From the NCBI GenBank assembly GCA_024036415.1, contig JAMWET010001661.1, forward strand, positions 62,001 to 126,000: a stretch of 64,000 bases of DNA. The letters run 5' to 3'. A program made the translations under genes and the position numbers. This document shows positions 42,770 to 55,082 of the stretch, in pieces; within the stretch, counting starts at the first letter, position 1, and each line of letters opens with the position of its first letter. The DNA is from Prochilodus magdalenae (Eukaryota > Chordata > Actinopteri > Characiformes > Prochilodontidae). The notes beneath the pieces were generated by a model, which worked only from the letters and a program-made list of their open reading frames with translations, was not told the origin of the DNA and ran no database searches.

Positions 42770-43140
42770 TTTTTTTTCTTTGTTGCTTTCCTGCTTTTAT
42801 TCTTTTATTTATTTATTTGTTTTTCCCAGAGGCGCGTGCACTCTCTGTAGTCCAATCGCTCTTAAAATCCCGATGGCGCTTTTCCTCTCCCCTTTTTCTT
42901 CCATGAGTGTCGACCTACAAAGTGCACGGCACCCATAGAGACATGATCCCAAGACTTCTCCTTGGGCCACGCTCCCAGCCAGATGGCTTTCACCAGGGAC
43001 GCGCTCAGCTCATCTTTCTTTGCTTTAACCAGCGAGGCCTCCAGCCATGCACTCTGCACCAAAAGAGAAAGCTCTTTAACACGCCGACATGTAACTGGGA
43101 CGATATTGAATTTCTGACAGCTGCATTGCTATAGAACATG
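42770..43140. other. Unassigned CpG-containing block
   Basis: GC-richer with several CpGs (GAGGCGCGTGCACTC near 42831; GATGGCGCTTTTCC near 42871). Open frames on both strands around 42862-43134 lack domains. The minus frame carries a near-duplicate 'ASLVKA' from a 17-bp repeat. Could be a conserved element or an old retrocopy. Confidence 0.28.
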
Positions 43141-44485
43141 TTGTAAACATGTGATAAGTCAGTGCATCAGTGAGTTCACATCATCAATAATTAACACTGT
43201 ACTTTCCCTCAGGTGCTCAAATCTGTGTCTGTTTACTCTCCATGCATTAAAATCAACAGAATCTCTCAATGCAGCACAGTAATAAGTAAACACGTTTATT
43301 GTTCAGACAAAACCTGCAAAGTGCTGACTTAAAAAAAAACATTTTCTCGTCTTTCAGTAGAACTTAATGGAAGACTTTTGGACCTTTTCTGATTTCTGCA
43401 TTCATCACAATGTAAATGAAAGTTCACTTATTCTGTAAAATAATACCAAAAACATGTCATAAATGAAAGTACAAAGTCCAGACAGCAATAATATTCAACC
43501 AATTTATGTCTAGATTTATCCCTGTTGTTTTCTCACTTTTGTTCATACCTATATGATGAATTACATAGGTAGTTACATAATTAATTGCAACTGACATAAT
43601 TAATTGCAACTGACAAAAACTGGGAAAAATACTAGATTATTCTTAAAATTTTGGTCAAATCACAATAAAAGGAAACTTACAAACCAGTGGAATAAAAGTT
43701 TGCCTGTACTTTATTTCATGACTTCTTAATTTTCTTCAATGAGGGTGCTTATAAGCACTTAATGATTTTATCGTAATCAGATTTCTACAGTCATAGATAC
43801 AGCATATTCATCATTTCTTAGATCAGATTGAGGCTCAGAAATCTGATAGACCTGGATTTTAGCTCAGTAACTAGATTTATCAGTGAATGCATAAACTTTC
43901 TTTCAGATTTCACAGTATGCATTGTATTTCACATGTATACGCTTACATTGATTTCTTTCAGATTTTATAGTGCATATATATTACTCTGATTTATTTTGGA
44001 TTTCTTAGTGTACAATCAGAGTATCCTGTTTACGCTGATGCCCATACCCATAAACTAATTTCATTCAAACTGTTCTTGAAGTCTTTAGCTTAGTCACTTA
44101 GCTTTTTGCTGCTTGCTCAGACTACTAGTAGAATCCAGTTATATACAGAATACAACCAGTTAGAAAATAGTAATTTAGGAGAAAACAATGATGTTTAACT
44201 GGCTGTTTATCATCTGATTGTCTTTTTAATGCTAGCAGCTTGTGTTTTTTAAGGAGTCTTAATGGATGCTCATAGTCTTATAGCTCTGCACTATTTATCA
44301 TTGTAGCAATGCTGTTCTTGCCATAATTTCATCTTTACTCAGCTGCACATATTTCCCAAAAACATATAATAGGACAAAACATTAACATGAAAAAATAGCC
44401 ACATTAACAAATTACACTTTCATTCCCCAACTGTACACTTTAGCCATAATCTTAAAAACCAGTGGTCACTTGGTTATTTTTTTAA
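43141..44485. other. AT-rich intergenic DNA
   Basis: Contains a perfect 19-bp tandem duplication (CATAATTAATTGCAACTGA) at 43576-43594 and 43595-43613, and loosely repeated TTTCTTTCAGATTT words at 43895-43970. Otherwise nothing recognised. Confidence 0.45.
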
Positions 44486-44488
44486 TAA

Positions 44489-44830
44489 TCCCCAAAAAGT
44501 TGGTATGCTATGTAAATAAATGTAAATAGAAACAAAATGCCAATTTGATAGACCCAAATGGTAAATCACAATAGAATATGGATTACATATTATATGTTAA
44601 AGGTGAGGCATTTTACCATTTTAAGAAAATTATTAACTCATTTAGAACTTGATGGCAGCAATGCATCTCAAAGAAGTTGGGAGAGGGAAAACAGGCTGGA
44701 AAAGTAAGTGGTACTAATTAAAAACAGCTGGAGACAACTATGTAACAATATCACATCGCTGGGTATAAAAAGAGCTTCTTAGCTTCTGTTGGTACTCAGT
44801 TTACAGATGGATGCTTTAACATTCTACCTG
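44489..44830 (+). mobile_element. Old Tc1-like element, left end and leader
   Basis: CCCCAAAAAGTTGGTATGCT near 44491 and TCTCAAAGAAGTTGGGAGAG near 44668 are the outer and inner direct repeats of an IR/DR Tc1 family related to the element at 3988. They are followed by GGCTGGAAAAGTAAG and the promoter GGGTATAAAAAGAGC (44761-44775). The transposase start is not recognisable and the right end is missing. Confidence 0.65.
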
Positions 44831-47815
44831 ATGCAGTCCAGAATTCATAACTCCATCAAATGGAGGAAACCTTGCGCAAAACAGCGCCAAACCATGATGC
44901 TACTACCACTATGTATTACAATTGGGACGAGGCTCTAATGCTGAAATTCAGTTAGCAGTTTCCCAAACATAAAATCTCTCACTTAAGCCATAAAAATCTA
45001 TTTTTATTTAATGTATCACTTTGTTCAAGAAATGGATGAAAAATTATAGATTTTTTTGTATTTCATTAATGAAAAAACACAAAATGAGAAAGGGCTCACA
45101 AACTCACCCAGTACAGTGTGCATTTCTGAATTAAAAGATAAAAAGAAAAATATTACATTATTACTTATTCCAGCACAAACGTGCGACCTCTTTTAAACCT
45201 CAGCAGGGAATGGTGAGGTGGCTTGGAGTGAGAAAAAACAAAGAACGAGAGACAATCGTCTCCAATCACTCTGCCCTAGAAGCGAAGTACACAATCTTGC
45301 TGATTGCAGTGGATTTTTGTTTATTCCAGCCACTACAGGCATTAGTGGACACGACATCTGCTCTTAAAGGAGGTCACTAACATCTTAGCGAGTGCTGTGG
45401 CTGCTGACAACAAGCATATAATGATACAAACCTTATTGTGCATATTTTAGAGTAGAAAAGAGGAAAAGAGGATATTACATATTGTCCTACTATGCAAAAA
45501 TACTGAATAGTAGTAGAAATAAACAAGTCTGCTCATTGACATGTTGTAAGCAAGTAAGTAAAATCTTGCTACATTAACTTCCATTAAAAACAAAAATAAA
45601 TATATGTTGGTAAAGAGTTGAAGACATCAAACTTAGTTTAGATAATTAAAAATATAGTAATATATAGATATATAGTAATCTGGCGGCCTGTCCAGGGTGT
45701 TTCCTGCCTTCCACCTACTACCTCCCTAAAAAACACAGGCCTCTGGAGGTGTCATTAGTGATTTTTTAAATAAACAGATCTAAAATACAGTATTTTATCT
45801 AGAATTTGGGAGACACATTTCCTGTAGTGTATAGAATAAAACAAAACTGCTAACTTTGGTCAAACCCAAAACCATAAACTGTAAAACTAGAGAAACTGAT
45901 CAATTTAAGGTGGTCTCTTAAATTTTTCCGGAGCTGTTTATTGTGATAGTATTGTAAGAGTCGTGTTCTACAGCGATTCATTAGGTTGAATGAATGGTCA
46001 TTTGAGACATGCCTCAAGATAAATAAATAAATAAGACAAACAGCTCATGTAGAAAGCAGGCTACGCAGGAGAGACAGCGAACACCAATGCTATATTAATG
46101 AGCTCTTTAGAGAGTATGTACACCAAACCTTCACCATCGGACACTAAAAATCTGTTTTGACTCAGTTCAGTACTACTGACAGAAGAAGAACCTTCATGTA
46201 ATCTATTGTTTCTTATATCCATTGAATGTTTTCATATAGATAAACATAAGCACTTTGAGCTGGTCACCACTGCGAATCCCATTGACTTGTGGAGAAGGGG
46301 ACTTGTTTTCTCTGGAGTGATGGAGCCCTATCCAGTACCTTTGGGACTAGCTGAAGTGACCCAGAAGTGATCATCAGACATCAGTGCCTGATCTCACTAA
46401 TGCTCTTGAGAATACTAAATGCAATCAAATCCTAACAGCAGGGCTTTGACATCTAGTCTAAAGCTAGCCCAGAAGAAAATTTCAGAAGAAATAAGATCCT
46501 ACTGATTCCACATAAAGTACTGTACTAATCCCCTTCTGCTGCTCCAACCTGAACAAACACTCCGCCTTGTGGTGGAGGAACAATAAAAACCCTGATTACT
46601 GTACATATATTCTCTCTACTCTTCCTCCTGGAACGTGTAGAGACAGTGGGGAGCACCAGCATCTCTGTGAAAAGCTGACAGATCCGAGAGAAACATGCAT
46701 ACCCTCTTTGAACCCTGCAGGATATTGACGTATCATACGCTCCTTTAGTCTGTAGGTGTCGTGATTAAAAGTGAACAGTACATGTTAAACACTGCAAGCA
46801 CAGTGTAAATAATGAAGGGGAGACTGGAGCTACCTGCCTGCATTTTCTCCCCTCACAGCGCAAACTCATGGAGGATACAGCCCGGCTGAACTACCTGCAT
46901 ATTCGCTAGCACATTAATCCCAGCTTTTCCAGACCATCTGCTTGGCTTTTGTAGACTCACAGTAAGTAATAATTAACCCACTGATCAAATGCATCTGAGA
47001 TTTCTCTCTGTGTTCCATATTTAACAAGTAAACATAATTTAGTATCGATTGTGCATGTGCTGACTGCTTTATTCTATTCTTGTCTTTGTTGTATGCACAG
47101 AACCATTTATAAGGCTTTTACCAAAGTAAGAGACAGAATATTAATTAATTAACTTAAGTTAATATTATGCAGTAAGAACATATTTTATTGAGCAGTATTT
47201 TTGTGAGAACAAATCAAAGCCTCGGTCATCCAATCCAATCAGGATTGTTTCCTGTGCTATCTAGGTACATACACCTGAGTAAGGTCTGCCGCTGGTTTGA
47301 ACACCCAGGAACTGGACTGAAGGCCTTAATAAATTGTAAATATTATGAAAAAGACACAGAGGAGTCAACCAGTCATGTTATGATTTACAGTGGTAATCAA
47401 TATATTCAAATTTATATATACACACATACATCTCACTGTAAATTCAAATAATTGTCTAAGCAACTTCCAGGTAGTTGCTAGGAATGGAAAGCAAAACTCT
47501 GTACTGAAATAGTCATCATAAAGCTCAAATATATGAGAATTTATTTTTACAAGCCTCAAATTAAAAACACAGAATACATTTTTCTTTAAATGTTTACATT
47601 GCTGTGGAATGGGCAAAGTAGCAGTAACATTGTACTGGAATCCCATTGGGGTATTAGCCGAAATTTTAATTAACGTTGAGGTCACTGTATTTTCTAGTAA
47701 GCATTGAGGAATAATCCTTTGTTTGGCCTATGTTTACATGGCTGCATTGTGCAATTTTTCAGGAGCACTACTGTTTTGCCACATTTCAAAGGTGTTCTGT
47801 GGGTTTAGTAAACTT
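44831..47815. other. Intergenic DNA with a small SINE fragment
   Basis: Bases 45685-45720 (GGCGGCCTGTCCAGGGTGTTTCCTGCCTTCC region) match the core SINE tail. Bases 45160-45420 and 46650-47000 look like non-repetitive DNA of possible regulatory nature. No gene recognised. Confidence 0.35.
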
Positions 47816-47819
47816 TTGT

Positions 47820-48355
47820 TCACAAGACCAGGTTTAAGATGACTTATTCTTTGTAACCTGGTGTATTATCATGCTGGAAGTAGCCACTAAAAGATGGTAA
47901 ATGACGTGAATAACCCAAAGTCTGCCAGAAAAACATTTCCCACACATTTACATCACTTCCACCGCTCTGGACTGTCAACGCAAGACAGGTTGGTTCCATG
48001 AATTTATGATGTTGTTCTTGGTTGACCGAGGAGGATGATCTTCTGCTGCTGTAGCCCATCTACCTCAAGGTTGGATGTTGTGAGATGCTTTTCTGCTCAC
48101 CACAATTGTACAGAGTCTGAGTTATTGTAGTCATTCTGTCAGCTTGAGACAGTCTGGGCATTCTCCACTGACCTCTCTCATCAGGAATGCATTTCCGTTC
48201 CCAGAACTGGATGTTCTGAAGACTGTCATGTGTAAAAAACCAACACCAACAATCATATTTTTCTCCATTCTGAAGGTTGAGCTGAACATTACCAGAAGCT
48301 GCTGGTCTGTATCTGCCTGACTGTATATGCACTGCACTGCTGCTACATGATTGGC
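47820..48355 (-). pseudogene. Decayed Tc1-like transposase and right end
   Basis: Minus-strand pieces: 'ERGQWRMPRLSQADRMTTIT' and 'TLYNCGEQKSIS' (second HTH region), 'MGYSSRRSSS' after a stop, 'GSDVNVWEMFFWQTLG' in the central catalytic domain, and 'SGYFQHDNTPGYKE', the place of the second catalytic Asp (family GYFQQDNAPCHK). The leader side at 48335-48355 has TGATTGGCTGATTAGATAAT, known from this family. A stretch between the two halves, including the first Asp, is lost or unrecognisable. Full members end in AATAAAGTGGCCAGTGAGTG, which relates them to the 42-bp minisatellite here. Confidence 0.68.
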
Positions 48356-48359
48356 TGAT

Positions 48360-48965
48360 TAGATAATTTATTCACTTCAGTTCCTCCTCACCCCTTTCCT
48401 TAAAGCTTAAGTCCTACATACAGTACTATTACTTTAGCATTCATTAGTAACCTGCCATCACATCCTCTTCGAAGGTCACATGCTCAGAGGAAGCTGAGAT
48501 TTGTGACATTTAAAGAGAGCGATATTTTCGACATTAATTCTCCCCTGACTATTCAGAATGGTGCGCTTTCCCTCTATAAGTGTCTATACATTATATGCTT
48601 AGTAAAAAACAGTATCAGTGGTTCCATCCTGAGTGTGCAGATGCTGAATGTCATTTCCATGACACTCCCAGTAAAACGTGTTCAAGCTGCTGCTAAACGG
48701 TTTAATTTGCTAAAAACAGCGCTGTGACCGGCCTTCAGGTCAACCAGAGGGGAAAATGACTCTCTCCAAGCTGGTGTCCATTATTACAATGAAATTTGCC
48801 CTGCAGAACTTCTACGCTGTGGTTTAATCGGTTTTTTTTCCCCATTGTGAATAAAAAAAGTCCTTTCATATTCTTCTTCGAATGGAAAGTCAATTAAGGG
48901 AATGTAGTCCCTAATGAATTAAGCTACAAGGAAACTTCCCCTATGCCCACATAATAGCCCAGAAG
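48360..48965. other. Candidate conserved non-coding block
   Basis: Non-repetitive; ATTTTCGACATTAATTCTCC near 48522, AGTCAATTAAGGGAATG near 48887 and CTAATGAATTAAGC near 48911 give homeodomain-like words. No coding signs. Confidence 0.32.
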
Positions 48966-49523
48966 ATTATAAATATTTCAGGTAATTTTTTTTCCCTCCC
49001 TTTCTCATCTTTTCTTATTGCTGTGGTAAGGCAGCATTGCTCTGTATAAATGAATATTTCAAACTTTAAATCTATGTACTTTATCTCTTTCATCTTTGAG
49101 GCCGGTGATTGAAAAGTCCATCCAACTGTTATATTGAGTCCATGGATCATAAAATGTACTGTATATATGCTCCACTAATGTACTACTTTTAAAATACTTT
49201 GTCTGATTACTTACTGTTACAGGCTTGGAAGTTTTACTATAAGGTAATTAGGGGAGATATATCTGACTTTTGACTTTGCTACAGTGTGTAAGAAGATTTT
49301 TATTTAGTGAAGTAATAAAAAAACAGCAATTATTTACATTAATTATATATGCATAATATGTTTTGCATCAAAAGGTATCAAAGGCACAATTGATAATCAT
49401 AAACATCCCTTAAAATTAAACAGGCTCATATATTTATACTTTATGTTTATTGGGCCTCGTTCTGCAATTATAACTTCAGTGCGAACAAGCAGAGCTGTAG
49501 GATTAATAATAAATATGGATATA

Positions 49524-50310
49524 CAGTGGTGTGAAATAGTGTTTGCCCCCTTCATGATATTATTATTATTATTTATTATTATTATCAAAGAAACACAAGT
49601 AAACATAAAATGCCATTTTTAAATGAATGTTTTTAATATTAAGGGAGAAAAAAACCTACATGGCCCTTTGTGAAAAAGTGTTTGCCCCCCAGTTAAAACA
49701 TAACTTGGGTTTATCACACCTGAGTTCAATTTATGTAGCCACACCCAGGCCTGATTACTGCCACACCGGTTGTCAATCAAAAAACACTTAAATAGGACCT
49801 GCATGACGAAGCAAAGTAGACCAAAAGTTACTCAAACCTAGACATCATGCCAAAATCCCAAAAAATTCAGGAACAAATGATAAAGAAATGTATTGATAAC
49901 TATCAGTCTGGAAAAGAAAGCCATTTCTAAAGTTTTTAGACTCCAGTGAACCACAGTGAGAGCCGTTATCTACAAATGGCGAAAAAGTGGAACAGTGGTG
50001 GTGAAGTGGCTTGCCGACCAAAATTACCCCAGGAGTGCAGCAAAGACTCATCCAAGAGGTCACAAAAGACTTTACAACAGCATCCAAAGAACTGCAGGCC
50101 TCACTTGCCTCAGTTAGGGTCAGTGTTCATGACTCCACCATAAGAAAGAGACTGGGCAAAAATGGCCTGCATGGCAGAGTGTCAAGATGAAAACCACTGC
50201 TGCAAAAAGAACCTTAAGGCTCGTCTCAATTTTCCCAGAAAACATCTTGATGATCCCCAAGACTTTTGAAAAAATACTGGTAGTATGGTAGTGTGATGGT
50301 CAGACGTTAA
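49524..50310 (+). mobile_element. Tc1-like element, 5' half
   Basis: Begins CAGTGGTGTGAAATAGTGTT after TA (49522-49523), with an inner repeat GTGAAAAAGTGTTTGCCCCC at 49669-49688, as in a well-known fish Tc1 family. From 49847 the plus strand encodes 'MPKSQKIQEQMIKKC' and 'YLQMAKKWNSGGEV', then broken pieces. At about 50270 the sequence jumps from the pre-catalytic region (HLDDPQDF) to GGTAGTGTGATGG, an internal deletion. The right end is absent. A (TTA)n run sits at 49558-49587. Confidence 0.78.
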
Positions 50311-50634
50311 ACTTAAGAACCAGCACTGGGTTGACTTCACGCTCCAGTTGCTTTCAAAACCCAACATTTGATAGATGTTAAGGCTTGACTGGATATCAAA
50401 TTCCTAAATTCTACCTAAATTCTCTGTGACCCTTGCCCCCTGAAACATACTGCATTAAAATTGCCATGTTTCTATGATGGTTATTGCCACATTGGTTTGG
50501 GAATACCTTGAAAAACATTGTCAATAAATGCAGTCTGTCACTGCATCCACTAATGCAGGTTAAGGTAACTTTACACATGTCACATATCAACAATGTCACT
50601 GTTAATCACTAATGGTTCAAAATTCCAAATAATG
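50311..50634. other. Intergenic DNA between two Tc1 relics
   Basis: No recognised feature. Confidence 0.4.
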
Positions 50635-50920
50635 GACCACATGTTATCCAGGCCAGAGAGGGAAATGACCATCCATATTATTACCAGCATAAAGTTTTAA
50701 ATCTGGTGTCTGTCATGGAAAGACAGGGGTAGGTGGGTAATATGCACATCTGTGAAAGCTCCATTAACAGTGTAGCTTTTTCCAGATACGTCCATGACCT
50801 ACACCAAGAAACATTCTGCACCCTGCTGTTACAGCAGCATGGTTTGATAATCAGAGAGTGCTAGACTGACCTGCCAACAGTCCAGGTCTCTCACTGAAAG
50901 TGTCTCTAACTGATAGCATA
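50635..50920 (+). pseudogene. Tc1-like transposase catalytic-domain fragment
   Basis: Plus-strand DNA follows the middle and end of a Tc1 catalytic domain: CATATTATTACCAGCATAAA, GTATCTGTCATGG-like GTGTCTGTCATGG, GTAATATGCACATCTGTGAA, CATTAACAG, then ACATTCTGCACC, AGAGAGTGCTAGACTGACCT and CAACAGTCCAGGTCTCTC. This is the stretch from 'SVMVWG' to 'LDWPACSPDLS'. No frame survives beyond short pieces and no termini are visible. Confidence 0.6.
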
Positions 50921-53084
50921 ATGTTCCAATGATGTCATGGCCAGAATCCACTATTTACTGTTTTCTGATTCTATTAGCATATCATATGGTGCCCCATCAT
51001 TTTTTTAAATACTTTTAAACCTTATTTATAGAGTTAAGTGCCTTACAGGAGGTTATCAGCAGCAAGCATTCATTTTGATCATGTTAGCAAACGACACAGA
51101 TCAAAATTATAAGCACCAATTAATTAAAGGGTAAAGACTCTCTCCATGTTTTCTATATTTTACAGAAGGTATTTGCAGAAGGCCAGCATCTGCAAATAAA
51201 ATGTCATGAGTTGAAACATAAACAGAAAGTGATTTTGTTGCAGGTTGCATAGACCAGCAGTAGAACTTAAAATCTATTCTCATTGCAAATCTATGATCTG
51301 TTGAGGACATTTTTGGTTTTGTTAGGATCAGTGCTGCTGCATTTTGTAAGACTTGTAGTCAATGGGTTGTTTTCTTAGGAGCCTCAGTAAGAAGATTATC
51401 ACAATAATCAGCTCTACCGAGCACACAGTGTAAAGCATAACAATTCATAAAATGTTTATGAACTTATAATAACACAAGTGTTTCTTATCATCTATGGTAC
51501 TGGGGCAGTAGCACAGTAGTAAACTCACCCCTCCCCTCCTCAACAGAGACACAGTCTAAATCATCTCAGAGTCATAAAGTAGAATATGAGAAAAAAGAGT
51601 GATGGAGGAGAAATACATTCAACCTCCGGCTAAGAGAGAAAGAAAGAGATTAGCATTCTTAGTGCTGGGTGGAATAGGTTAATAGTCTGGTTTCTCTCTC
51701 TGGTGGAGGCAGAGGTGGTCTTTAGGTTCCTACAGTCACATACAGACCCTTAGAGACATCTTGGACTACCATACAGCTGCCGTAGACTTGACCACTCAAA
51801 TATAATGCTAAAATGTAGCTGCTGTGCTCATTTCTGATCTCATACTCTCAGCAATAATGTGTCATCAGATGAACAGTGTTTTTGTAGAACTCTTTTTATA
51901 ATTTGGAAAATGAATATTATTTTGAAACAATGATTGTTATGCAAAGTAATGGTCAGATTTTTTTTCCTATAGCATTACCATTTCCTTCAACATCAGTGAC
52001 ATGCTTATGATGTGCTCTTTGGGAGCATCATAAATTACTTTACTTACATACTTGATTTCATATCACTTAGAATCAGTTCACCTTCATATGAATTATAAAT
52101 GAGCTGTTATGAATGAGCCCAATGTCAACAGGATCAGTAATTACCATTAGATGATGTTATTCACATTGCAGTGTCTATTCAGTCTCTGATTGCACTGTCC
52201 TTGAGGATTAGTGTTTATTTATGTATTTATTTATTTATTTATTTTAAGAATTTCACGATATGCACATTATTCTTGTTTTGATTTCCTATTAAATAGGCAA
52301 AAATTGTACATAATTACATGGAATTATAAAAATTCACCTTTAAGCTAATAAAGATTTTTTTTCTCGTAAAAAGTTGCCCTTGAAGACAGAGAAGGTTTTT
52401 CTTAAAATAGTTATCAACAGCTTAATGTAGGTGCATGATTTTGCTTTCGAATTTATTTTCTTTTGAGGCAGTTCATACTCTATAATGGAATGGTTATCGT
52501 TTCTGGGCATTTGCCTTTATTTTTTCATGTTTTGCATTAACGATTGTTATTAATGATTTTAGGACTAAATTTAAGAGCAGCTGCAGCCATTTCCATTAGG
52601 TCGATTGCTGTTTACACTGTACTACATGTACAGTTTCAGCCAGTCTGACAGATCGATATGCTACATGATGCACATCACATGACAACATACTGTATTTACA
52701 GGTTAATGAAATAAGAACCTTTTTTTATTAAAATTGGATCTTGAGAAGTAATCCAACAAAGCTCTGGTGTGTAAAATTGGATTTTCAGCAGCAGTTGTGG
52801 TGAGGAACATCTGTCAATAGATGTTAGGCCCCGTCTGCTCCAATTTCATTACGCTTCATACAGGTCTTTAAGAAACGAACCCCATGTTCTATGTAGAGCA
52901 TCTGTTTCATATGTTTGTTGCATAAGCCACAATAAACCTGGGTGAGACAAAGACTTCATGCACAAACATTTTCAGCCAAATATTATGTGAATCGATATGT
53001 AAAACCAGTGGTTCAGCTACAGTTAAATGAGAGGCCTATATTTTCATATTATCTAATGTTTTAGGAATGCTAGAATTTTTATTT
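50921..53084. other. AT-rich intergenic DNA
   Basis: No gene or transposon recognised. (TTTA)n at 52214-52245. Confidence 0.42.
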
Positions 53085-53370
53085 TACACAATATTGTACA
53101 GTTAACACTTTACATTTCAGACTTACTTCAGCTAACAATTACAGACCGAATTTTACAGCTGACAAATTATGAGGTATTAGACTTTAAGTTTAGCTAAGCT
53201 GTAGCTTAGACTTTATATCTAACACTGTAGAGCTGACACACCATAGCAAAGACTTTTTACAGTGCACACTTTACAGTTAAATGTGAACAGTTAATACTTT
53301 ACCTATACAATTTTACAACTGAAATTTCACCGCTATGATTTTCAAGCAAACACAGTACAGCTAAGACATT
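53085..53370. repeat. Degenerate short tandem-like repeats
   Basis: TTTACAGCTGACA, CTTTACAGTTAA, AACACTTTACATT, CAGTGCACACTTTACAG and AATTTTACAACTGA recur about every 25-40 bp. Units are too diverged to fix a period. It abuts the LINE tail at 53372. Confidence 0.4.
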
Positions 53371-54376
53371 TAAGTCAAGTCAATGTTGTCACAAAGCAGA
53401 TTTACAAAGAATCTAGTGTCAGAGCCCTCAGTGAGTAAACCCTCGGGTCATCACCAGATAACAAGACAAGTTAGGGAAGAAGCGTTTAGTGTTTTGTAAG
53501 GCAGAGGAATAGATGTCTGATTGGTCCGTAATTGAGTAGTTGGGTCATCAGATGGGTCAGCAGGATGCAGACCAAGCTATCACAGTGCAGGACAAGCAGC
53601 CAGGCACTCTGTGGTGGTTAAAAACAAGCAATGGGACCCAGTCAAAGCAGATGTAGTAAGAGCATCAGACCGCACAGGATGGGCAGCAGTTCAGCTCAGA
53701 CAAAGAGAACGGCCAGATTGTTAGCTCTGACAGAAGTTCTGAACACACTATATGGTGTTAACAGAGTGCAGCAGTGACTCTGGCAGGCCTGGCTATTACA
53801 GCATAACTAAAAGGGAGAGCCAGAAGGTAACAAAGACATGAGGGCTCCCTGAGAAGTCGGTGACCCTCTGCTCTGAAGATAAGGAGCAGTGGGATGACAG
53901 CACCAACATTCCCAGCTTATCAAACACTTTCTGTCAGTGGACCCCTAGACCTGCACCTTTTATCTATCAGAAAGAAAAAAAAATTACCAAAAGCTTGACT
54001 AAACAGGTAGGTTTTAAGACTGGACTTAAAGTTTGAGGATGTGTCTGAGTCTCAAACAGTGGCTGATAGGTTATTCCAAAGCTGAGGGGCCTTGTGTGAA
54101 AGGATCGATCGTGACACCAAGACTTTTCACAGGTATCTGGTGAGTGGTAATACAGACAGCTTGTTTCTAACAGTTTTGGGCAGAACTGAAGCAGAACTTC
54201 AGTTTTAAGTCAAGTAGGAGGAAGTTACTTGACATCCAGTCTTTTGTGTCTTTCACACAGCCCTGTGTTTTATTAAGGTGAAGTGGATCATCTGGTCTAG
54301 CTGAGATATACAGTTGATCTGAACCATGAAAGAGCTCTTCCTTTTGCTCCTATGCTCAAATGCTGAACTGAGATTA

Positions 54377-55082
54377 TGTAAGGGCCCAGGCTACACCGCC
54401 TGCAGCCAGCAGGGGGTGGCAGCAGCGGCACTGTTCTGGGGTACAGCCCGAAACTCTAAACCCCAGAATGCCCCAGGCTGATCAGGCCAACGAGCAGCAC
54501 CTGGGGCGTCAACAATATAAGCCCCCACCACACAAACACCGTTGCTACACCTTTGTAGAGGGGAAGCCGGTATGGTAGTAGAGAGAACAAGAAAAGAGAA
54601 AAAGAGCAAAGTAAAAATAAATAAACAAATTAAAAAAATTTTTAATATTTGTTTAACAACTGCGCAGAGTTGACAGCATGTGTCACTCTGCACACAGTTA
54701 ACAAGAATTCCCCTTTCGGTTAAACCCTCTACCGTTTATTTCTGTTCGTATACAAGCTTCTCCTTTTGTTTGAATACGCTGCCCTGGCGTTTCCTTTTGT
54801 TTGCTTTTTCCCGCCGTTTCTCCCTTCACCCACTGAACCTCATCAGGACTGGCCTCACGTGTGCTGCCGCGTAGCGCAGTGATAACACCTGGGGTTATCA
54901 CTACGAAGGTCGGGGGTTCGATCCCCGCCTGAACCCTCACAGTTCATCTATACAGTTCACTTCTCACACACACAGTTTCATGTACATCCAGGAAGTCCGT
55001 TTGCTTGCAATTTAACATTTACATCACCGCAAACGAATTCCTGCCCTGTGCTTGGGTCCACAACCCCAACCACACTGTGACA
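54377..55082 (+). mobile_element. LTR-like insertion inside the LINE
   Basis: 706 bp, GC-richer than the host LINE, starting TGTAAGGGCC and ending CACTGTGACA (TG...CA). It is flanked by GATTA (54372-54376) and GATAA (55083-55087), a possible 5-bp duplication with one mismatch. ATATAAGCCCCC near 54514 is TATA-like and AATAAATAAAC near 54616 is polyadenylation-like. It has no internal coding region, so it would be a solo LTR. The exact borders are provisional because the LINE text at the joints is not certain. Confidence 0.55.
54863..54940 (+). ncRNA. tRNA-like module (Pol III boxes) within the LTR-like insertion
   Basis: GTAGCGCAGTGATAACAC is an A-box-like D arm (54871-54888). CGGGG-GTTCGAT-CCCCG (54911-54927) is a T-arm with B box GGTTCGATCCC. 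The spacing is that of a tRNA. No matching 7-bp acceptor stem closes it, so it is a tRNA-derived or SINE-head sequence rather than a working tRNA gene. Confidence 0.5.

Noticed and set aside
42862..43134. Possible protein-coding exon (frames on both strands, GC-rich, CpG present)
   Set aside because: No homology recognised, no convincing pair of splice sites, and the residues include an internal 17-bp repeat. Listed as an unassigned block instead.
54863..54940. Possible functional tRNA
   Set aside because: The T arm is good, but no 7-bp acceptor stem closes the molecule and no Pol III T-run terminator follows directly. Kept as a tRNA-like module only.
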